Source: Hydractinia symbiolongicarpus
Taxonomy: Eukaryota; Cnidaria; Hydrozoa; Anthoathecata; Hydractiniidae
Assembly: GCF_029227915.1 (NCBI RefSeq)
Contig: NC_079885.1
Span: 8,124,001-8,188,000, forward strand
Length of the DNA: 64,000 bases
Direction of reading: 5' to 3'
In this document: piece after piece, positions 1 to 11,350 of the stretch
Layout: the number at the start of each line of letters is the position of its first letter
How positions within the stretch are numbered: position 1 is the first letter of the stretch
Notes under the pieces: model-generated
What the model saw: the letters and a program-made list of their open reading frames with translations, nothing else
The model's database searches: none
What the model was told of the DNA's origin: nothing
Position numbers and translations under genes: made by a program

Positions 1-569
1 AGACTTCCGTTGAGTGACTTACTAACTCGACAAAAAAGGTCTGTTACACCTTGGCGACCATTCTAATTCAAACCAACTCAGTGGTTAACAATTGGAGAAA
101 ATTCTTTAAATTTGCCAAGTCGAGGTACTTAGCTGATTCACTAGATTAACTACGGCTAAATTTAAAACTAGTTCCTCTGAGAGTTTTGGTACTTTAAGTT
201 GAATAATTTTCGCACAGACAAATTCTCGCAAATATGGTTGAAATTCACGAAAAAAATTCATGTAATTTGATAAAAAGTGTTATTTTTAAAGTAATTTTTT
301 TTTCTTTCTTTTAGGTATATCATTATATATCGATGGTTGTGCTGTCTTATGCTAGTGCATTTGTTCTAGCAGTCACTGTCGAGTATCCAGTAATGAATCT
401 TGAGAAACTCGTATTCAAAAATTAGAAAGTCAATAGTTACACAGGATGTCATTAAAATTAATTTTGTAATTTTATTAAATTCTTGTGAATATAACTATTT
501 TTAACTTTATCCTGATAGTTTTGACCCCTCTAATCGTACTCATACTGCGACTTCATAAGAACTAATCAA
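1..569. other. Non-coding sequence, nothing recognised
   Basis: This AT-rich stretch has no open frame of note. It precedes the first recognisable piece of the Penelope-like element and could be its decayed 5' part or unrelated flank. No tRNA, promoter or repeat unit was recognised. Confidence 0.5.
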
Positions 570-1582
570 GTTGCCATGGGAGGCCCTGCATCACCAGTAG
601 TCGCAGAAATATACATGCAAGCACACGAGAAAACAGCATTAGTCACATCAGACAGACGTCCAAAGGTTTGAAAAGATTTGTTGATGACGTATTCGCCATA
701 TTCAAAAGATCTTATCTAGAAGAGTTCCATGAACACATCAACGGCCTACATCGACAAATCAAATTCACTGTTGAGCTTGAACACGATGGAAGTATCGCTT
801 TCCTGGACACTTTGGTCAAACGCAAGAATGTGTCCATTTCAGTTTCAGTGTATCGTAAAATAACTCACACTGATCAGTACCTCAACTTCGAATCAAACCA
901 TCAGAAATCTTGCAAAGAAAGTGTCATATCTTCTTTACTGAATCGTTCCAACAGCGTGATCAGTGACAAACAGGAGAGGAAAGAAGAAATTCGCCGTGTA
1001 AGAAATGCAATAATCGCAAATGGATACAGTCATAAAGTCATCACGCAAGTAGAAAATAAAATGAAGAGAAGATGCAACGGAGACAACAAGGAAACATCAG
1101 AGGAATTTATCGCATCAGCATTTCTACCCTTCGTACCAGGTACCAGCGAGATCCTTCGTCGAGTTTTCAGGCAACACAAGATCAAATGCATTCTTAACTA
1201 TAAAGACACCTTAAGAAGCACTTTGTCTAAACCAAAAGACAAAATAAATTTGGAAGAACAAAGCAATGTTGTTTACGAAATCCTGTGCAAAGATTGTGAT
1301 GCAGTGTATTTAGGCGAAACAAAAGGAAAGTTTAAGCAACGAGTACAAGAACATATACGCGCAGTGAAAAACGGAGATGTGAAGAAAAACGAAATTGCGG
1401 ACGACAGCTGGAGCAGAAGTCATCAGTTTAATTAGGATGAGAAGAAAGTCATTGACAGAGAATCCAGAACAGCAGCCAGGAAGATTAAAGAAACCATCAA
1501 CAGTGTAGAACGTAACAAACACATAAACAGCATCTCGTATCAACTTCCTGAGATTTGGTTACCAGCCCTACAGAAGAAGTAG
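570..1582 (+). pseudogene. Penelope-like retroelement remnant (reverse transcriptase C-terminal part plus GIY-YIG endonuclease)
   Basis: The sequence starts within the reverse transcriptase fingers/palm: a GGPASP-type turn is near 580-600 and the catalytic motif reads RFVDD near 672-690. A frame change just before this motif (about 665) joins two reading frames. The rest runs in one frame to a TAG at 1,433. That stop replaces an aromatic codon expected in this family, and the frame then stays open to about 1,579. The C-terminal part contains VVYEILCKDCDAVYLGET (about 1,267-1,320), the GIY-YIG endonuclease signature of Penelope-like elements with its usual cysteines. The element is 5'-truncated and carries at least one frameshift and one nonsense codon, so it should not be active. 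A hammerhead-like hairpin follows at 1,719-1,749, which supports the assignment. Confidence 0.85.
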
Positions 1583-1718
1583 TTACCTACATCTAGGACC
1601 AAAAACGTTAATTACCGTAATTAACTGTACTTATCAGCTCGTTTCTGATTGGTTAATTTTTATGAATTTTGATCCTTTGCAATTATATAAATACATGCTC
1701 AACATCATTTTACTTTGC

Positions 1719-1749
1719 CCGATGATGGGAGAAGGTCTCCCGAAACGTC
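1719..1749 (+). ncRNA. Hammerhead-ribozyme-like hairpin downstream of the Penelope-like element
   Basis: A perfect 6-bp stem, GGGAGA (1,727-1,732) with TCTCCC (1,736-1,741), closes on the loop AGG. It is flanked on the 5' side by CGATGAT and on the 3' side by GAAACGTC. The hammerhead core is CUGAUGA - stem II - GAAA, and Penelope-like elements are known to carry hammerheads in their terminal repeats. One core base differs (C in place of the first U) and an extra U precedes the stem, so cleavage activity is doubtful. Confidence 0.6.
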
Positions 1750-1799
1750 GCCTACTAAACTATCATGTTTAAGAAATGATAAACTTTCCACAGTAATAT

Positions 1800-4208
1800 G
1801 AATACTAAACAGACAAACCGAAATAATATCTTCAATAACTAATCAAAAGTCAATGGCATTTGGGCTACATGATTAATAAATCGTGTACTGTGAATGACCT
1901 TATGGACATTCTGTTTTTAAAAATCACACTAAACAGACAAACAAACGGTGTTTAAAAACAATATTTTTCGCAGGACATATTTTCCTGGAAAAAAATTGAC
2001 AGAACAGAATATTATGGGTTGCTAACGTCAATGAGATATTACCACAACACTAATTTGTCGGAAATGTAGCAAAAGGTTTCCACTGCCGAAGTTGCTTTGT
2101 TTGTTAATATGCAGGCTAGTTAACAGCGTTTTATTTTCGCCAGTTTTACCTTTTAACATGCCGAAATTCACTAAACAATTCACCCCAGGATCTAAAAAAG
2201 CCCAGTAATTCGCTATGTTGACGTTAGAAACTATTCGCAGATTTAAAGGGGTTTGGAACTAAGGTCCTAAGTCCGCTGTAAACTGTGAAAATTACACTTT
2301 TTAAAGTTTACAGTGTACTGATTTGTGAGAAAGGAATCGAAATAGGCTTCATTTTTTTATCTGTATTTTAACCCTGCCAAAATATCCGGGCAAAACTTGG
2401 TAAAAAACAGCTACACAGTTGTTCGGCTGTTCGTGAGAACTAGGTTATCATGAAAATTGCTCCCCATGTTTTAAAAATAGGGTAAATTGGGCTACTCAAC
2501 GGTACTAAATATAAAAAGGTCTTGTCTCCAACAACGAATCGCAAATAAATGTTAGTCAGGTTTTCCCGGTTTTTAGTTTAGTTCTTCGTCTTAATTGTTC
2601 AGGTTTTCACTGACAAACATTACCGATATTTACCTAGCTAAACTCTCCCTTGCTAAAACCTGTAGTTGTCCTCCGTTTTTAAGTCTGCTACGTTAAGATG
2701 ATGATTTTTCCTTCTAACACACAAGAAAGATCAATCAACAAGCACTGAGAACAATGGACGCAGAGATTTTTTTACTGGGGATAAACTTAAATTCATCATA
2801 ATGAGAATTTCTCGGGATAGACGCGAAAGGAGCAAATTGAATTGTTTGTATAGAATGAGTTCCAGTTGGGAAACAAGGACATAAGCCAAAAAAGTTTGTT
2901 TTTAATTTTTTTCCCATAAGAATTTTTTTCACGTGACCGTAGTGGCCCCCATACTTCCTTGTTAAGCGATATAAATTATTGCAGATGTAAATTAAAACAT
3001 AACGTTTTTGCTATTCAATCAATAAATTTATCAAAAATCCAGGCCATAAAATTTATTTATGTATGTATGTAGATGCATTCGGAATCCTACTCCTGACTGC
3101 GGTAGAAATAATGGAAAAATGAGGTACAATTTCTTTTTGGATATGCATGCTTTAGCGCTGGCCACATATCAGAAATCGAAAGAGAAGCCCTGGGGACGAA
3201 ACTGAATGAGGTACGGTGTAAACTTCGAAAAGATCCAGCAATCCTACATATGCGGGCATATGGGAGAGTCGTGATTTTTCTTTTAACCCAAGTCACATAG
3301 CGAGTTTATTAGAAATGCGCAGGGACAGTAGAGTAAATACAAGCTTTTTAGGAATAGAATATTTATGCTTTTTGCGCCTAAACTCGCTTAGAAATAATTA
3401 TTTTCATATCGGCACTCCATTGTTTTTGGCGCGAATAATTGAGTAAGAAGTTACTTGAAACGTACATGCATGAACTTTCAGAAATAGTTTAAAGAAGAAG
3501 AAAAAGTCAGGTTGATAAAATTCTTACTTATTTTTGTTTTTTTATATTTTTGTTTTTGGCTGTTCGTGTTTGCTTTTTGACTGTCCGTGGTTGTTTTTTG
3601 GCTGTATGTGCTTGTTTTTTTGGCTGTTTTTTACTGTTTTTGGTTGTTTGTGGCTGTTTTGGTGGTTTTGTCTCATAGTAACAACGAAATAGCAATAGGG
3701 CTAGAATAGGTAAAATTCGGAAACGTTGTTGAGTTGTTAGCTAGCTAGCTAACTACACTGGCTGTGCTTTTTTGTACATAGTGTTCTTCCGACAAATTTT
3801 TAAAATGTTTTTAAGTAAATTCTAGACTCACATTGGATGTTCTTAATGTGCTGTTGATAAGGTAGTTTAGTAAACTAAACTCATCTTTTTCCCCTTTTGA
3901 TATATATCGAAAGCGAGCGCAAAAGCAGGTAAGCATGTCTATTGTTTGCATAGAAACAATTGTCGGCAAATTCAACTGAAATCTTAACATTTTAACAAGT
4001 TAAACGGCCCCTTTTGTGGTAATGGTGACACAATGGCCTTACCAGCTGTCTTTTTACCCGAGTAAAAGGACGGCTTTGACGTTTTCCCATATATTTTTCG
4101 GTAATACCCGCTACCATAGCAACTGCGTTTAAAGTTCATAGTTGCATTAAAACATGAAGAAGGGTTCACAAACCCAAAACAGAATTTAACAGATATATAG
4201 CTGTCTCA
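1800..4208. other. Gene-free AT-rich interval
   Basis: No protein-coding exon was recognised here. A degenerate G/T-rich tandem tract lies at about 3,530-3,670 and is listed separately. A short open frame on the minus strand at 3,087-3,296 has no recognisable features. Confidence 0.5.
3530..3670 (+). repeat. Degenerate TTTTTGGCTGT-type tandem tract
   Basis: The motif TTTTTGGCTGTNNGTG recurs about seven times with irregular spacing, giving strong strand asymmetry: T and G on the plus strand, almost no A or C. It looks like a decayed minisatellite. No function is visible. Confidence 0.6.
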
Positions 4209-4944
4209 AGGCCGGGGCAAATCGAGGCAAATTTTTGAGCAACATTACCCGTCAACATTTGTTGATGAACATGTTGACTCAATTTGCTATGGGTATCAAC
4301 ATGTTAACGAAGAAAAAAAACCTTTAACTTTTTTATAAATGTTGATCAGCATTGTTGATGAGTTTTTTTTGTTGCTACGATTTGCTATAGCCATCAATAT
4401 TTCTGACAACATTTTTCAGTATTTTCGAATCGTTTAATTGCAAATTCGAATGCTTAGCACGAATTCGAATCTTTTTGTTCGAGTGTATACACGACCTGCA
4501 GGAAAATAAGATCAAAACATAGAGATATATTTATTTTGAAAATGGCGAAAGTCACTGCTTCAGCTGATCCTGCAACTACCACTGCTGGTAAACAAAAATT
4601 TAAATAGTTCTAGTATCCTCAGCTATTAGCTCCTGGACGAGGTTAGTATCGAGTCCTTCCTCTTTCCTTCTTTGAATCCATTTTCTGGTAGGGCCTTGCT
4701 TTCTTTTTTCATCGTCATCTATTACACCAATGCCAGCAAAACACATGCTGCAGCTTCCTTCTCCGCCATTTTAAAAAAAAGAAAATGAATGGGCACGTTT
4801 CATTAGAATCTCAAAATGTTGACGAGAATGTTGACGAGAACGTTGACGAGAATGTTGATGAGGGTACAGCAAATCATATCAACATGTTGCCAAAATGTTG
4901 ATGAAAATGTTGGCCGAGAATGTTGATCGATTTGCCCCGAGCTT
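4209..4944. mobile_element. Foldback/MITE-like DNA transposon with a PIF/Harbinger-like transposase scrap
   Basis: The ends are inverted copies of CGGGGCAAATCGA (about 4,213-4,226 and 4,927-4,939). Inward of each end lie arrays of TGTTGA(C/T)GA-type units in opposite orientation: CAACATTTGTTGATG units on the left, and repeated GAATGTTGACGA units at about 4,815-4,925. Near the middle, on the minus strand (about 4,620-4,770), is a frame reading WIQRRKEEGLDTNLVQEL. It resembles the N-terminal segment of PIF/Harbinger transposases, where a WVRPWLxRR motif precedes a LLxEL motif. A clean target-site duplication was not resolved. I infer a non-autonomous Harbinger relative. Confidence 0.6.
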
Positions 4945-5767
4945 AAAAAACTTTTTATTTGTAACTACAGAAAATGATAACATGATAATGGTGACATAAT
5001 ATTCGATGTGTATATTTGTTCGAAACTCTTCGAATTTTGTTCGATATAGTTTCTGTATCCCGCTTTTACTCTTTTACTTGTTGTTGCAAAGTGCAACAAA
5101 CTGGGGTGGTTTTTAAACCGTTTATAAGATTTTTTGGTGTGTCGTGAAATGATATAAACCTCCAAAATTGTAAAAGCACGGTCTGTATTTTTGACATCGA
5201 GTTTGTATATTAGAGCACAACACTGAAGCCGGTCAGCTAATACCGTAAAATGCCGTAATCGAGCGCAGCGCTTACCTTATCGAAAAAAAGATCATAGGAG
5301 AATAATAAAAGAAGACTTTGATTCGCTTATCTGAGGGTGCGCTTATTCGAGTATAAAAAAGTGCAAGGAAAAACGAAAAAACAACTGAATATTTTTTCAA
5401 TGATGTGTAATGCCCTAAAAGTTAATATCAAGTATAAAATAAAATTGTCTCTCCTCCTTAATCTTCGTCAGTTGTTGAATCATCAGAAATATCAAAACGA
5501 ACGTACTCAACACTATCCAAATCAGAGCATTCACTCATCAAGTGAAAATCTTGTATGATTTAAGTTAAAACCTTTTTTAATTTCATTGTTTTTCATATTT
5601 CCTTTTTCTAAACACGCATCTAGGGGTGAGCTTAAAAGCGGGAATAAAATTTTGATAAGGATTTGGTGAGCTTAACTACTTCCCAACTTTCTTAACTACT
5701 TTCCAACTATTCTCCACCAAATGCGTTTAATATACTGATTAATTTCGTTAAATTTTATTCATTTCAG
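4945..5767. other. Gene-free interval
   Basis: AT-rich sequence with no supported gene. Two short open frames (minus 4,965-5,165; plus 5,337-5,558) have low-complexity composition and no motifs. Confidence 0.45.
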
Positions 5768-5850
5768 ATTTATCCATTCACGAAGCAACAAAGAAGTTCT
5801 CCACTTCATTTGCTGACTTTTACTTTGCAATGACAATGGCATATCAACTT
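5768..5850 (+). other. Isolated exon-like segment of unknown gene
   Basis: An 83-nt segment is bounded by a good acceptor (TTTTATTCATTTCAG) and a consensus donor (GTAAGTAAAA). One frame is open throughout and reads LSIHEATKKFSTSFADFYFA and on. No partner exons or similarity were recognised. It could be an exon of a plus-strand gene or a piece of a transposon. Confidence 0.3.
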
Positions 5851-6219
5851 GTAAGTAAAATGTTTTATGCATTAATTCCGCTTCTTAAAACTGTTAGAGT
5901 CCGAAAAAATAATATGTATTGTAAAATCAAGGAGACTCATCTACAGGTTTATAACACGTAGTTGACTGTGCGCAATATACCTTTAAGTATATACCGAATT
6001 TTATCCACATTTGCAAAAATTTATCTCCGCAAAATTTAATTTCCAGTCACAGAAAGTAATGCTGTTATAATTAAATTTAACCAGGCTGGTAACATATCGT
6101 TATAAAATATAAGTAACAACGTTTGTTTATCCGTTGTCTCTATTCGTAACTAAGTGAGAAATATATATTAAATACAATAAATAATAGAAATAGCATAAAT
6201 ATATAAAATACAATATAAA

Positions 6220-6340
<121 letters not shown>

Positions 6341-6495
6341 CGAATATTTATACAGGATATAGCCACTTCAGTGTTGGAAACACTGTTATCAATGTGGGTC
6401 CTGTGTTAAAAACAAAAATCAAATAAGCCAAGACGATGAGTATAGGAGAGAGACTACCACTATACCAATCAGGTGTGTCAAAATTATCTCAAATC

Positions 6496-7669
6496 TCAAA
6501 ACATAGTTGCTTCAAAAGAATTCAACATGATATCTACACCAACGTCTGTTTTGTTTGGTATTTTCCATGGCACTCTAGAACCTCTTACGCATAAAATTGC
6601 TGACTTCAAAATTTCGACGTACAGTTTTGTTTGGAGCCATATAATAACTGTTCGGTAGTTTTCGTTTTGTTTTATGGAGAGTTTTTTTGCAAGTTCTTGA
6701 AGAATAACGTGACATTCATTTCCCATACCTCCATTTGTACCCATCACAAGCGGTGTGAAAGTACCATGTTCAACATTTATTATCCTTTCATTATATGATC
6801 TCTTCTTGCTTTCTTGATCATGAAAGGTTTTCGTTGTGGATTGATTTTTATAGCATTTGGAGTTTACGTGCGTGATACGAACATCGAAAAATGCCGTTTG
6901 TCCATGTCGCCAAAAATCATTCGCCTTTATATCCAGTCGAGATTCGTCACTTCTGTTTGCTGATTTCAAACGAAAATGCTCGTTTGTGAGTAGAATAAGG
7001 TGTGGTTCAGCTTCTACGTTGTGACATGTACGATTAAGTAACGATGTTAGTGCACGAAAGAGCATGATTGACAGTAAATGCATCTCCACATGTGCAAAAA
7101 CTTGGTAACCCTTTCAATAGTAAATTGCAACGGAGTCTTAGAGCGTCACTAAATTCCTTTAAAGTATTCTGGTAGCGGTTCATCCTGCGCAAAGATTGTC
7201 GCCAGAAAGTGATCGTTCAATACGTTCTCAATTGGTTCAAAATAGTTTTCGAAACCCTGTATTGTTCTCATAAAGTAAGTAAACTTCGGTTTCTAGGCTT
7301 TGGTGAATGCTTATAAGCTGCATGTGGTTCAGTTTGAGCTATCTTAGACAAATTAGCTAATTCTTTTGCCCAGTTTTCCACCTTATCACTACGGTACGTA
7401 TCCTTGAAAGTTTTCGAACCAATTACAGCTCCCAAGTGTCTCTTTCCATTGAGGGTAATACTTAAGGACTCCTTAAATAGACTTTTTGCATACCGGGCTA
7501 GTTTCTGTGATTTTACAATTAACCATGTTTTTGATCCGTTAACATAATATCCTGATTTTTCTCCTTCTTTTACAAGGCTTTCATACCAGCTATGTAAATT
7601 CAATATCTTTTCAGCTGCAGCAGCGTCTCTGCTCCCAGCAAAAAAAAATAATAAAAATTGGCCGTCCAA
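6496..7669 (-). pseudogene. Decayed non-LTR-type retroelement: reverse transcriptase tail plus C-terminal PD-(D/E)XK-like domain
   Basis: Read on the minus strand, the segment begins at the end of a reverse transcriptase palm (a degraded FADDAAAA-like motif at about 7,620). It continues through YYVNGSKTWLIVKS and RHLGAVIGSK (about 7,430-7,560), a thumb-like region typical of a cnidarian/invertebrate element family. After frame breaks and deletions at about 7,090-7,270, a second open stretch (7,089-6,496) contains RLDIKANDFW and GQTAFFDVRITHV, then VEHGTFTPLV and GGMGNECH. The spacing of aspartates followed by the D-V-R strand looks like a restriction-like PD-(D/E)XK nuclease fold. The domain assignment is inference. 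The element is 5'-truncated and broken, so inactive. Confidence 0.65.
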
Positions 7670-8730
7670 TATTCAAAATGCTGTGTTAAATTAAATCAGC
7701 CTACCCTGTTTGTTTATTTAGCGTGTAGTTGGAAATCCTTTTATTTCATAAAAACAGCGTTTTTAAGAACCTCTGATACAAAGCACGGTAACAAAGTAAA
7801 CAACCAAGCTTATGCCGGTAAATAAGGTTACCACTTTTGCGTCATTTTGTTGTCTATATATATTTTTGTGTATCTTGAATACTTTTTTTATTTCTTAGAA
7901 TTTTTACTATTTCCGCAGCCGTATGGTGAATGGCAAAGATAGAAGAATAATGACAGGGTGTGGTTTACCGATGCTCGAATTTTTTCCGATATTTGCAAAT
8001 TTTTCATTCATTTTTGACAAGAAAAAATGATTAAAAAATCCGAGTAACGAGGTAAAAACAAACATTGTCCCAATTGCTTTTTTTCATAAAAGTTACATAC
8101 AATTAAGTTGAAGTCTAAATATACTAGTTATAATATAGAATAAGGTTCTAAAAAAGAAAGTTACATATAAGAAAAAACTTTTACAAACATAAACAATTAC
8201 AAAATTACTATATGAAATATATTTGAATTAAAAAATACAGCTTTTCTTATTTATCATGGATGATTTCACTTATCTATTGCCAGAATTGAGTAACGGCAAA
8301 AATTAACCGCGTAGCGACGCTTGTTATTTATAACGCAAGCAAAAATAATTTTCAAAATTAAAACTCGACATAAATCTGCGAATCAAATCGTAAATCAAAA
8401 TTTGCAGATTTAGCATAAACTTTAATAATTGTAACAATGTTAAGAAATCATATATTTACAATGACACATCAAGTATCAAATATAACTACGACAATTGCAA
8501 GCCTTTTTTATACCTGTTATAATAAATTCTACGGATATACGTTTAATTTCACAACTTCTACAGGAATACATCTATTTTATAATAATTCGACAAAAATTAA
8601 ATACGAAAAAGCCTCTTTTTTTGCAGTGAAATTGTTATTTACACACGTGGGGAAGAAACTGGACATTTAACACATCTTTCTTAACAAAATCAAAGAAAAA
8701 TAAAGAGAAACATATACAAACGCATAAAAT
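7670..8730. other. Gene-free interval downstream of the giant gene
   Basis: AT-rich sequence between the decayed retroelement and the 3' end of the giant minus-strand gene. No coding sequence was recognised. Confidence 0.5.
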
Positions 8731-8734
8731 TATC

Positions 8735-8744
8735 TTTATTTATT
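8735..8744 (-). terminator. Polyadenylation signal of the giant gene
   Basis: Two overlapping AATAAA hexamers on the minus strand (TTTATTTATT on the plus strand) lie about 60 nt downstream of the last stop codon at 8,804, a normal distance for a 3' UTR signal. Confidence 0.7.
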
Positions 8745-8803
8745 TGTAACATTTACTAAATTCCTTAAAAATTGTATAAGTTTACTTAACCAAATTTAAA
8801 ATT

Positions 8804-10095
8804 TTACAAAAACTCTGAACAGATAATTTGATTAATTTCTGTGGTAATCATGCCCTGTAGGTGTTCAGCATCATTGTTATTTTTAATATCCAACTCTAAA
8901 AACCCCTTTTTCTGCATCTTTTTTGGAGCCGACTTTAAAAACTGATCGCGAAAATTGCTGCGTTCATAATCGGTTAGATTTGTAATCGATACATACATCA
9001 TGTGAATTTCAGCTTTCGCTATTTGCGTGACAAGACCAGGCATATCACCCGCTCTGTCAGGGTAGTTGTCGCTTGTTGATAGTGAGGGTCCAGTACACCA
9101 AAGACCATGACCGGGCCAGTCGGCAATTAACACCATAAATTTCACACCACTTTGCCATTTCAACGACATTGCTTTTTCGATTGCTTCATATTTGTCTTCC
9201 ACGCCACCTAAACTTCCACCCGATGCTTTTAACGTTTGAACCATTTTCTGTACTTCTAATATATTTTCTGTAAAAGGCTGCTCTTGAAGGTTACCTGCTT
9301 GACCACGAATTTTGTAACTGATAAAACCCACTCTGAGAATAGCAGTCCTTCCACTTTGAGACATCACATTCTGCTTAATATCAGTTGTCATTTTCACAAT
9401 ATATTTCTTCGCCATTTCTATGTAAGGTCCCATGGATCCAGTCGTATCCAAAACGAAACACAAGTCGATAGACATTGAATTGCAGCTGTTGCGAATAGGA
9501 TTGATGGCCATATAAAGTGCATTTTTATTGATTTCTTCCACTTTATTTTTATAAAATTCTTTCATGTTTTTGCTCCAAATTTGTTCCAGTTTTGTCAGTT
9601 CTTGTCCTTCGTGTTTGACAGAAGTCTCTTGTTCAACTTTATACTTCAACTCGGAATTCGGTACCTCATTCTGACCTTCACCACAGTAAAATCTGTGCAG
9701 ACCTTTCGCTAGCATCTTCGGATTGTTTACAACGATATAATTCGGGAAGTATCTAAAGATGGCGTCTGTAAAAAAACCAACACCCAAAGCAATTACTTGT
9801 ATATCAAGACTTTCCGCATGTGATACACTCATCCGCAATTTGTATGGTGCAGAAGCGTACCCATCTGTCAGGATAAACATTGTTTTGCTACCTCTTGAAG
9901 ATTTGCTTGTTGAGTAGAGACGGATTGTATGCATGATAGCATCTGAAAGCATAGAAGATGTTTCGGTGAAGTCGATGGCTTCATAAGCTCTAGCTTTACT
10001 TTCATAATCCCATTCTTGATCAAATTCCTTCACAACAGAAACTGAACTACCAACTGTTAGCAAGTTAAATTCAATTCCATTTCTTTGGAGCACAG
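8804..10095 (-). CDS. Giant AAA+/VWA protein, terminal exon: end of VWA domain 2 and all of VWA domain 3
   Basis: This is the last exon. It follows the acceptor CTATTTTTTGCAG (intron ends at 10,096) and is read in phase 1 after the exon at 10,810-11,350. It opens with the second half of a von Willebrand A fold, including the strand MFILTDGYAS (about 9,855-9,885). A charged linker follows (about 9,530-9,680), then a complete third VWA domain with the MIDAS motif DTTGSM (9,431-9,448) and a later strand VLIADWPGHG (near 9,116). It ends at a stop at 8,804. VWA domains with DxSxS/DxTxS MIDAS motifs bind a divalent metal and usually a protein ligand. The open frame upstream of 10,095 to an ATG at 10,192 is intron sequence and should not be used as a start. 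Confidence 0.85.
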
Positions 10096-10809
10096 CTGCA
10101 AAAAATAGTAAATATGATACAGACTTAAGCCCTACAAGTACACATAAGGTAATATTGCCTCCGGATTCTTTTGAAGACTTACGAATTTCCATGCGCGAGA
10201 AAGCTGCGAGAAGTGACGGACAATATAAACTGGACTAGGTAAGCAAAGGTGAAAATGTGCCAGGACACTTTCGCAAATTTCGGCTAAAATCAGAGGACGC
10301 GAAAATTTTTTAAAAAGCCTTAATCCCGCAATTTTATTTTCTTAAAAATATACAAGATAGGCTATTCGCGAAAGTTAATTCTAATTAAATTATGTGACCG
10401 TTGATGAAATTTTATTGTAATACTACAAGCTATATAAAGATATAATAATCAACCCCTATACCTATTACACAAGTTAATTCTCGCAAAAAAACATTGAAAT
10501 TTAAAATTTTTGACAACGCAAAAGTTGTTCTCGCTAAAAATGCTTAATTTGTGACTCACGAAGGTTTGTCTAAATAAAATTGCGATTTTTGGTACTCGCG
10601 AAAGTTTCTCTCACAAAATTTTCCAAGTAACGTAGTTTTGAAAAAGGTTTATTCGCAAGAATAAATTCCTGCGAAAACTGAATTAGATCTGGTCACGAGA
10701 ATTTGAGACATATTGCAAGGAAAAATTATTCAATTCTATATTAAATAAGGCAATCCGACATAAATACTCACAAAATATTCTACGAACATTCATTTATAAT
10801 TTTACTTAC
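10096..10809 (-). other. Intron between the two halves of VWA domain 2
   Basis: The donor is T|GTAAGT (first intron base at 10,809) and the acceptor TTTTTTGCAG ends at 10,096, giving 714 nt. Splicing joins codons in phase 1 and restores a continuous VWA fold. The intron contains AT-rich repeated phrases such as CGCGAAAGTT and TCTCGCAAAA, which look like interspersed repeats. Confidence 0.85.
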
Positions 10810-11350
10810 ATGCTAATGAAATATAGGCTTGACTTGCACCCACGGCTGACATACCAGCCATGGAGACTGATGTGTCTAAAATAACCGAAACCAGATAATC
10901 TTTTCTGGGATGTCCAATCATATTTTCATAAATTTTCTTGTACTGTCCATCTGTGCAAATGAACTTTATAAATCCTCTAAGAGAAAATGTTGGTCCATGA
11001 TAATCTTCCATCGTCCGAGTTGGTCTATTGTTTGGAAATGCTACCAAGTCAATCACATTGTCCAGCTGTGAGATCATATCAGATAATGCTTCTTCTTCTT
11101 TGTCGACGATGCGTGCTCGTTGAGTAATTGCATCATTAATTCTGTCACCGTCAACAGGAGAATCATTGCGCGGGAGATTGTCAGCAACTTTATTAAATGC
11201 TTCCATGAAATCATCGTTTGGAAGCAAAAATTTGAAATCTGTTAGTGGATTACTAACGTAAGTAAAATCAGATGGTCCCCAATCGATACTTCCAACATGC
11301 TTGTACTTTAAGTGCTGACTAATGTTCAAGGTAGAAGGTATCGCAAGGTG
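10810..11350 (-). CDS. Giant AAA+/VWA protein, penultimate exon: first half of VWA domain 2
   Basis: The exon follows an acceptor TTTTCATTTTAG (intron ends at 11,351) and ends at a consensus donor at 10,809. It encodes about 180 residues. The acidic N-terminal part includes MEDYHGPTFSLRGF, and near the end is the MIDAS strand VILDTSVSMAG (DTSVSM at 10,859-10,876). The frame is open from the acceptor with no in-frame ATG before the coding match, so this is an internal exon. Its phase-0 start fits the phase-0 donor AAG|GTAAAG at 12,182, so it continues the giant gene. The alternative is that it starts a separate two-exon VWA gene whose first exon was missed, which is less likely. Confidence 0.8.

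Noticed and set aside
10096-10192. ATG at 10,192 as the start of a separate VWA gene
   Set aside because: The frame before 10,095 lies inside an intron with good GT/AG ends. It would begin in mid-fold, and splicing to the upstream exon restores a whole VWA domain.
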